Source: Erodium maritimum
Taxonomy: Eukaryota; Streptophyta; Magnoliopsida; Geraniales; Geraniaceae
Reading direction: 5' to 3'
Assembly (NCBI GenBank): GCA_963921825.1
Contig: OY997593.1
Span: 58,016,039 to 58,080,038 of the forward strand
Length of the DNA: 64,000 nucleotides
The notes under the pieces were generated by a model. The model worked only from the letters and a program-made list of their open reading frames with translations, searched no databases and was not told where the DNA came from. Shown in pieces: positions 56,994 to 64,000 of this stretch. Every line of letters starts with the position of its first letter. Position 1 is the first letter of the stretch. Position numbers and translations under genes: made by a program.

Positions 56994-59639
56994 TGTCACG
57001 CCCCAAATCCGGTTTTGACCGAACTCGAGACGTGAACTAAAACAATAAATTATAAAAGAAACTTTTAAGAGAAACAAGTTCCAAATGATAATTTAACAAT
57101 AAATCCGACGAAAAGAGTCAACAGCTCGGAAAATACAACAATCAAGTTTAGTAAAAGGAAATAAGTTCTAAAATAGAAAGTACGTCTCTAGACCATACTA
57201 GCCTAAGACCCTCGCTAGCTCCCAAGCTCCGAGAATCCCACTAGACCATAGCCCGCTCAAGACCTGTAAATCAGTAAAGTAATGGGGTGAGCTTTCGCTC
57301 AGTAGGAAAAGTAGTTAAGGTGATGAGTATTCGCTCACCACCACGAGTAACCGTCTAATTAAGGCATACTAGCAAGGCACAACACTAACAATGTCCATGG
57401 AAAACTCATAATCATAAACATACTCTCATGACTAATTTCACATTAGAATCACATCAGTTACAATCATCAAGCACAACATGCACATTAAAACAACCACACG
57501 TCCTGTACAACAATCCCCGAACTCCGCCGGCTGTCCACAGCCCGACTCAACCATATCGTACCGGACCACACAGCATCGGCCTAGATATCTTCACGGAACA
57601 CGACATCGGCGTACCAAGCACGATACATCATACCGGATCACACAGCATTGGCCTAGATGTCTTCCCGAAACATACAACATCGGGCTACGTATCACACCAT
57701 CCTTGGCCTAGATACCATACACCGGCATACCCCCTCGATGTAGGTATCGTACCGGAACCACACCCCGGGGGACCACGTATGTGGGACCACACCTTCGGCC
57801 TAGATACCACCCTAAACCGGCATACCCCCTCGGTGTAGGTATCATACCGGAATACACCTCATCTTGGAACATACATCAAGAGAGTCTCACGCATCACAAT
57901 GCCATAATTCAACCACGACATAACTACCGAGCCAACTTACCACAACACATCACATTGGTCTATCAACCACCCGATCATATCACAAACATTGGTTCACATC
58001 ATATCAAGCATGTCACACTTGCCAACACATAACAACATACTACACCGAGTATACCATATCATGAATCTCAATATAACAATGGATAAACCACACATCAAGC
58101 ATCACAATCATAGATCATGGCATTACAATCAACACACAACCTAAGGGCTCGACATGGCCCACATGCATTTCTACAGCACGACGATTCCCAAACTTACGGC
58201 TCGACATGGCTCGTAAGCTATCCCTCATTTCACTTGTTCCTCACATCCTACATGCATACTATCATTATATCAAGTATTCGCAACCTATATGCATACTAGT
58301 AACTTTCTGTAATTAAACTGGTATTCGCTACTTTCCCTACCTCGATCGCTTTCCAAACGCTTAGTCACTCGATGCGCCTAATAGCCTCCTCCTTCTTGCT
58401 CGGGTCCAAGGTCTAAGATTACAAGTAATACGAGAATTAATCAATAATTACACAATTGGTTTAAAGAGGAAAACATTCCCAATAAACCCCAAAAGGGCTC
58501 GGTTATAGGTGACCGTCCCAATTACTCGAAATCCACCAAAAAGGGCCCAAAAGGCTCAATTCTGATCTGCCACGGTTCGAGTCACGGAGCCTTGACGGGC
58601 TCCGTAGCGGGTCGGGTCACGGACCCATGGTTTGCACCGTCACGGTTCTCCTCATGGAACCGTGACTTGGGCCGTCACGGTCTCCATCACGGAGCTGTGA
58701 CATCCTCCGTCACGGTCCCCGTCACGGATCCGTGACGGGTCTGGACAGCTTCGTTCTTCTTCTTCCTCCAGCTCCGATTTCACGAAAAACAACCTCAAAA
58801 CCTCCATTTTTTGGCCTTCCCCAAACCTCCAAATCAGTCCCAATAACACCTAACACTTCAATACCCATGTGGGTCTCATCAACAACAACAAAAACCCATT
58901 AAAATCTATCATCCATCTCCCTTTTCTCTTCAAATATCATCATCTAGCACCAAATAACCCAAACCCATGAACACCCAACTAGTTCAAGCATTTTTTCATC
59001 AAACTCATAATTGATTCTTCTTCAAAACGAATTTGGTTTAAGGTCTTATCTTAGAAATGGAAAGGGGATGAAGAAAATGGTGTTTTTGAGATGTTTTGAG
59101 GTAGAATCAAGCTAAAAGTCTCTCCTTTTCCCTTGCTTCTTCTTCAAGCTTCCATGGAAGCTCTTTCATTGCTCTCTCTCTCTAAATTTCGTCCACTACA
59201 AGGGAAATGGGCTGAAATGCCGTCAATTGGTGCCTTAAAACCTAGGTGAGAATAGTCTAGTTTGCCCTTTAGCTTCCTTCATCTATTTTGGTCCAACTAA
59301 GGGTAAATGGGTCTTTCTAGACCCATTTCTTCTCCTCCAACCCTTCATGGAAACATGTCCATGTGGGGACCACCTCTCTTCTTAAGAAAATCCAGCTCAT
59401 TAATTTAAATCCTTAAGACTCTTGATTTGACCGAAATAGACCCCGAGTTGACTTTTTCACAAAAACAGTCGTTTGAAAGGAAACGGCCCAACTAAGCTAA
59501 CCGTAACGACGGCTAAGCTTTTTTGGTCCCGTAAAGGTCCTGAATAACTCCCGGATTCATTGGTTGACTTTTCCAGCAAAAGTCAACTTTCGTCAAAATT
59601 CACCGGTTCGACCGGGATCGACTGGGGGCGGTTCTTACA
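56994..59639 (-). repeat. 3' LTR of element C (2.65 kb, TGTAAGAACC family)
   Basis: The plus strand begins TGTCACGCCCCAAATCCGG and ends GGGGGCGGTTCTTACA. The acceptor-like site on the minus strand is TTTACAG|GT at 57264/57263. The donor position reads TAAG|ATAAG near 59050, so the usual GT appears changed to AT. The palindrome GTCACGGATCCGTGAC lies at 58721-58736, and CACACAGCATCGG-type repeats at 57560-57860. Confidence 0.88.
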
Positions 59640-59640
59640 A

Positions 59641-59657
59641 TCTACCCCCCTTAAAAG
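59641..59657 (-). promoter_or_regulatory. Polypurine tract of element C
   Basis: The plus strand TCTACCCCCCTTAAAAG is the reverse of CTTTTAAGGGGGGTAGA. It is followed on the plus strand by the reversed TTTCGCGGACGAAATT box. Confidence 0.75.
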
Positions 59658-59689
59658 AATTTCGTCCGCGAAATTTAAAACGAGCATAC

Positions 59690-61289
59690 CTCAAGGGTCG
59701 AACAGGCTAGGGTACTTCGCACATACCTCATCCTCGCGCTCCCAGGTCGACTATGCTTTGTGGTGTCGCCACTGAACCCGTACCATTGGGATAGTCTTGC
59801 CTCGCAAGACCTGCTCTCGTGTTTCCAGAATCCTGACTGGTTGCTCCTCATACGAAACATCCTCATCTACCTCGATGTCCGTCCACTCAATAACGTGGGA
59901 GGGGTTTGTAGTGTACTTCCGTACTTGGGAAACGTGGAAGACGTTATAAACGTTCCCAAGCTGCGCTGGCAAAGAAAGACGATAAGCAACGGCTCCAACT
60001 CTGCCCAAAACCTCAAAAGGTCCGATAAACTGCGGGGCCAACTTGCCTCCGCCGCGGTTGAACCGCAATAACCCCTTCTTCGGGCTCACCCTTAGAAACA
60101 CGTGATCACCGACTGCGAACTCGAGAGGTCGGCACCGTCTATCAGCGTAACTCTTTTATTGGCTCTACATGGTCCTCAACTGCTCCCCAATCAAAGCGAC
60201 CTTCTCGGTCGTCTCCCAGACAAGCTCCGGACCAAGTAAACTCCTGTCTCCCACCTCTGCCCAACACACGAGCGAACGACACGACCTACCATACAACGCC
60301 TCAAACGGTGCCATCCCAATACTGGATTGGAAGCTGTTGTTGTAGGCGAACTCGGCCAATGGTAAGTGGTCCTCCCGTGACCCTCGGAAGTCCAACACAC
60401 ATGCCCGCAACATATCCTCTAAGATCTGAATCGTGCGCTCTGACTGCCCGTCCGTCTGTGGGTGATACGCTGTATTGAGCAGGACCTCGGTCCCCAGTGC
60501 TCTTTGCAAGCTCTCCCAAAACCTAGAGGTGAAATGAGGATCTCTGTCGGAAACAACCGACATTGGAACTCTGTGAAGACGGATAATCTCCCAAACGTAC
60601 AATCGGCTCAGAGCGTCAACCGTGTCGGTCATCCTCATGGCTAAGAAGTGTGACGACTTGGTCAGTCGGTCGACCACCACCCAAACTGCGTCGTGCCCTC
60701 TCGGCGACCTCGGTAAGCCACTTACGAAGTCCATCGTGACGTGCTCCCACTTCCACTGCGTGATTGGCAGTGGTTGTAATAAACCGGCGGGACGATGATG
60801 CTCGGCCTTCACCTGCTGACAGGTGTGGCATCTCGAGACGAACTCTGCAACTGCTCTCCACATCCCGCTCCACAAAAACTGTCGTCTAACGTCCCGATAC
60901 ATCTTGGTGCCACCCGGGTGCACAACTGCGCGGCACAAACAGTCCTCCTCGGTAACGTAGACCCTGATCGGTATTCTGCTTCCATCCCTCGGTATCAACA
61001 CCGCTGATAATCCCCTCCCAGATCTATGTCGTCTCGTCATCCTCGGCATGTGCCTCCAACACACGAGCAAGTAGTGTGGGCTGAGCCACCAGCGAACACA
61101 TGGCCACGCCATCGGTGATCTCATCAAGCTCAAGCCTAAACGTGTTCAACTCCTCCATCATTTCCCACTCTCAGATTGATGTCCCGGCAAGGCAGTGAGT
61201 CGACTTCCTACTTAGGGCATCGGTGACGACGTTCGCCTTGCCCAGATGGTAGAGCAGCTCGAAGTCGTACTCCTCAAGTAGCTCCATCC
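59690..61289 (-). pseudogene. pol C-terminal part of element C: RNase H end, integrase, chromodomain-like tail
   Basis: On the minus strand the end of RNase H ([14 protein letters not shown]) is followed by the linker (MMEELNTFRLELDEI) and integrase. About 50 bp are missing near 60930, between LFVPR and HPGGTKM, which removes part of the His pair of the zinc-binding motif. The cysteine pair (CHTCQQ) is present. The catalytic core keeps all three acidic residues (MDFVSG, VSDRDPHF, TDGQSERT). Two nonsense codons lie near 60155-60170 (before KSYADRR) and one in the chromodomain-like tail near 59750 (before STWEREDE). It is better preserved than element E but still inactive. Confidence 0.85.
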
Positions 61290-61975
61290 TATAAAGACCT
61301 GAAAATTTACGTTGTTTAAATTATTGTTTGGAGCGTTGAAGGTTGGAGAACGTGTTGGATTTTCAATCGATTTCAAAAAAAAAAGAAATAAAAAAAAAAG
61401 GAAGAAGGGTTAGAGCTGGGGCAGGCCAGACCCGGGCCTTGGGCCGAGCCAGTCCAGGCCCATCCACACTCGCGCGTAAGCCCACGCCCCTGAGACCACG
61501 CCACAAAATCGTACGCGAACAAAACCATCTTCAGTGCCGCTTCGAGTCTCCATTTCAGCGCACGCTTTCCCAGGCTTCTTCAACCTCGCGCTCAGAAGCT
61601 CTCACCCTAGCCTTCTTCCTCTCGACGGCTCGCCGGAGCTCCTCCTCCTTCTCCTTCTTCTTCTACCTCCACCCCGACAACCCCTCACCTCCTCACTGAA
61701 CCAGACACCCAAAACCCCTCGTCCTCTCCTCTTCTTCATCGAATCGAACCGCCGTCGTACCTTCGAGCTTCGCCACGTCTGTAACGGACCAAATCCTCGA
61801 CGGTGAGCCTTTCCCGGCCTCAATTCTTCTCTCCCGTCACTCCCTACCTGAGAATCGAGCTGTGCGAGGTCGCGTTGGCCGGTAGTCGAGGTGGAGAAGT
61901 TCTTCGGAGCTCTCAGGTTTCAGATCTGAGATTTGGACGCCGGCGAGCTTTCCACGGCGCGAGTTCTTTCTTCGA
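61290..61975 (+). repeat. Truncated 5' LTR of element B (TGTAAAGACC family)
   Basis: It starts TATAAAGACCTGAAAATT and parallels 63502-64000 throughout. A donor-like GACG|GTGAGC lies at 61802/61803. The usual downstream 2 kb, including the acceptor and the LTR end, is absent; the sequence passes into protease-like pol remnant near 61975-62000. Confidence 0.75.
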
Positions 61976-62620
61976 TTTTCTTCATACCTGAGGAGACGTG
62001 AGAGCCTAAGAGTAGAGCCTTGGTGCGTTCCCTGTGTCTTGACACCCGAGCTAAGTACGTTTTGGTTGACGTGAGTGTACCGCACGTGTGAGTGTAGAGT
62101 AATTGATCGTCTTTTTCTTAGTATTCCCTTTTGGTGTTGAACTTGACGACTTCCGATGTCATCCGGGGGTTAGACTGACTCTCAAGACGCGAGGCGTCGA
62201 TTGACTATGACCGGCGACCGATGGAGGTGTGATCTGGCAATACGACCGTCACGTATGGACGGGCAGTAGATGCGAAGTTTGGATCGATGCACATCAGTTG
62301 ACATCAAGTAAAGGCCAAACGCCAGTGTTCCGCGGGAACTAGTACGACCCCTAGGAGAGCACAGAGAAGTAAGAGCACCGTTTGCTGGAGTCCGGAAATC
62401 GTTAGCCGAGTGCGACTACCACGACGTTTCCAGGCCAGTAGCATTGTGGCACCGTACGAAGCGTTGGTTGGTAGGTCGGGTCAGCTGCCCAAGCGGGGCG
62501 CAATTGTGGATTTAAAAGTTGATCCTTGTGGTCCCAAGTTGTTCGAGAGGCGACTGAAGGGTTACATGGATCGTGAACGATTAAGAACCGCGCAGAGTTG
62601 ACACGGAAGCGCAAGGTTGA
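61976..62620 (+). pseudogene. Condensed pol remnant of element B
   Basis: Words shared in order with 16980-17850 of element A include AGAGTAGAGCC, GTCTTGACACCCG, CGCGGGAACTAGTACGACC-like and GGCACCGTACGAAGC. AACCGCGCAGAGT follows. They correspond to protease, the integrase linker and an integrase tail (MAPYEA-like). No catalytic domain survives. Confidence 0.65.
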
Positions 62621-63485
62621 GGCACGCGTAGGGTTTCCAAGGCCGGTTGTCCCCTGAAGAAGCGGTTTTTGTGGAGCGACGTGTGTTTTGTTTCGATTGG
62701 TAGTGTGCGAGCGAACGTCAAAGGTAAGCGCGAAATCCCTGGTTGGCGTAACCTTCGATGTTTGATCATGCTTGTATGTCACCGCTGGTGGAGTTTCATC
62801 ATAGTGAGGACTGACGAGTGGGTGTTAAGTTCCTTGTTTTGGTCGCGGCGTAACCATGTTTATAGTCCAGCATGGATTGCTCGAGTAACGGTTCTCACGT
62901 ACGCGCAGTTTCCCTTGAGTTGTTCTGGTATGACGCCACATCAAGGGAGTATACCGGTGTAGGACATCCATATCGACGGTTGTGTTGACACCTGGTGTCG
63001 TGTTTGTGCTCCGACAGATTTCCGGGAAGACATCTAGTTTGATGTTGTTCCGACGTGATGTATTGTGACTGTGACCCAACGGATTTCCAGGAGGTTGTTG
63101 GACCGATGTTGTGTGTTTCATTGCAGTCGAGCGGTGACAGTCGACAGAATCGAGGACTGCGGTACGGGACGTAGACTTGCCTTTTTGGTTGTTGTTGCGC
63201 GATACTTAACTAAGTGAAGTGTATGTGTGTTGGACCCGCTCTAAGTGCGATGTGAGAATTGTTTCGGCACGATACCTATACCGACGGACGGTTTCGGTAT
63301 AGGACGTCTCGACCAAGCCACATGTGTCGGTGCGACGTCTCTACCGACGGAGAATTCCGGTATCGACTAACTGGTTTTTGCGTTTCGTGTGTTTAGGTGA
63401 CAATGGACTGAGAGTCTTAATCGGACGTTCCTCGAGGTAGGGTGAAGTGGAGTACCTTCGTTTTAAATTTCAGGGACGAAATTCC
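62621..63485 (+). other. Post-pol region of element B
   Basis: This is non-coding. GATACCTATACCGACGG and TTCCGGTAT repeats at 63265-63366 match those of element A at 18300-18430. Confidence 0.55.
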
Positions 63486-63501
63486 TTTAAGGGGGGTAGA
63501 C
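63486..63501 (+). promoter_or_regulatory. Polypurine tract of element B
   Basis: TTTAAGGGGGGTAGAC directly precedes the second LTR start. It follows TTTCAGGGACGAAATT. Confidence 0.75.
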
Positions 63502-64000
63502 TGTAAAGACTTGAAATTTTACGTTGTTTAAATTATTGTTTGGAGCGTTGAAGGTTGGATAACGAGTTGGATTTTGGATCGATTTAAAAAAAAGAAGAAA
63601 AAAAAGGGTTAGACCTGGGCCAGGCTAGACCTGGGCCTTGGGCCGAGCAAGTCCAGGCTTAGCCACACTCGCGCGCAAGCCCACGCCATTGAGCCCACGC
63701 CACGAAACCCTACACGAACAAAACCCTCTTCAACGCCGCTTCGAGTCTCCATTTCAGCACACGCTTTCCCAGGCTTCTTCAACCTCGCGCTCAGAAGCTC
63801 TCACCCTCGCCTTCTTCCTCTTGAAGGCTCGTCGGAGCTCCTCCTCCTTCTCCTTCTTCTTCTACCTCCACCCCGACAACCCCTCACCTCCTCACTGAAC
63901 CAGACACCCAAAACCCCTCGTCCTCTCCTCTTCTTCGTCGAATCGAACCGCCGCCGTACCTTCGAGCTTCTCCGCGTCTGTAACGGACCAAATTCTCGAC
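63502..64000 (+). repeat. 3' LTR of element B (start only)
   Basis: It starts TGTAAAGACTTG and follows 61290 onward with scattered differences. It runs off the window just before the donor-like position. Confidence 0.8.

Larger units (their letters stand above)
56994..61289 (-). mobile_element. Element C: reversed Tekay-like Ty3/gypsy element, 3' portion
   Basis: It comprises a 3' LTR (56994-59639), a polypurine tract and pol from its C-terminus back to RNase H, where element B interrupts it at 61290. The rest of pol, gag and the 5' LTR should lie beyond the window. It is inserted in LTR-X. Confidence 0.85.
61290..64000 (+). mobile_element. Element B: shortened non-autonomous Ty3/gypsy element (continues to the right)
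   Basis: An incomplete 5' LTR (61290-about 61975) joins directly to the condensed pol remnant also seen in element A. There is no primer-binding site and no gag. A post-pol repeat region, a polypurine tract (63486-63501) and a second LTR start (63502) follow. It interrupts the RNase H region of element C; the expected target duplication is CATCC (61285-61289), whose partner lies outside the window. Confidence 0.75.

Noticed and set aside
57428..57838. 136-codon plus frame
   Set aside because: It is the reverse side of the tandem repeats in the element C LTR and reads as low-complexity Thr/His/Pro.

Overview
This window looks like nuclear DNA of a flowering plant, most likely a eudicot; I cannot fix the family or species. 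The evidence is three plant-type genes (two with short GT-AG introns) embedded in transposon-rich DNA dominated by Ty3/gypsy LTR retrotransposons with LTRs of about 3 kb, plus LINE-type remnants. No bacterial operons, CRISPR, rRNA or convincing tRNA genes are visible.

Genes. (1) 7424-9912 (+): a five-exon TPR plus thioredoxin-fold protein of the TTL type. (2) 27263-28604 (-): a three-exon YUCCA-type flavin monooxygenase of the YUC10/11 kind (auxin synthesis). (3) 49779-50759 (-): a single-exon plant-specific protein of unknown function. The three genes do not appear to work together.

Mobile DNA, left to right. 1-2065: 3' end of a Ty3/gypsy element entering from the left; its tail recurs at 29580-30003. 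4143-5704: unassigned reading frames and a transposon-associated-like coding remnant with 21-bp coding repeats. About 11012-26085: a LINE-like carrier split by a 10.9-kb element (A, 11240-22117, target duplication CTTCC) and by a solo LTR (22980-25907, target duplication TTAGG). 30004-31830: a reversed LINE remnant. About 32100-48800: a LINE with ORF1 pieces, split by a reversed solo LTR (target duplication ATGGT), which is itself split by a 12.15-kb Tekay-like chromovirus (E, 35353-47505, target duplication CTAAC). 51549-55708: a reversed LINE-like carrier split by a solo LTR (52518-55464, target duplication CTCAG). 55709-64000: a stack of insertions (LTR-X, then element C, then element B) running off the right edge.

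Most notable. All the long LTRs share one architecture although their 5' halves are unrelated or very diverged. It consists of a splice-donor-like AAG or ACG|GTRAG site, 1.7-2.2 kb holding tandem repeats, then a conserved CTACTGAGYGTAAGCTCAC block and a TTTNCAG|GT acceptor. This predicts a large leader intron inside the LTR. In addition, elements A and B share a shortened, order-preserving but heavily degraded pol-derived segment, which suggests a non-autonomous family mobilised by Tekay-like relatives.
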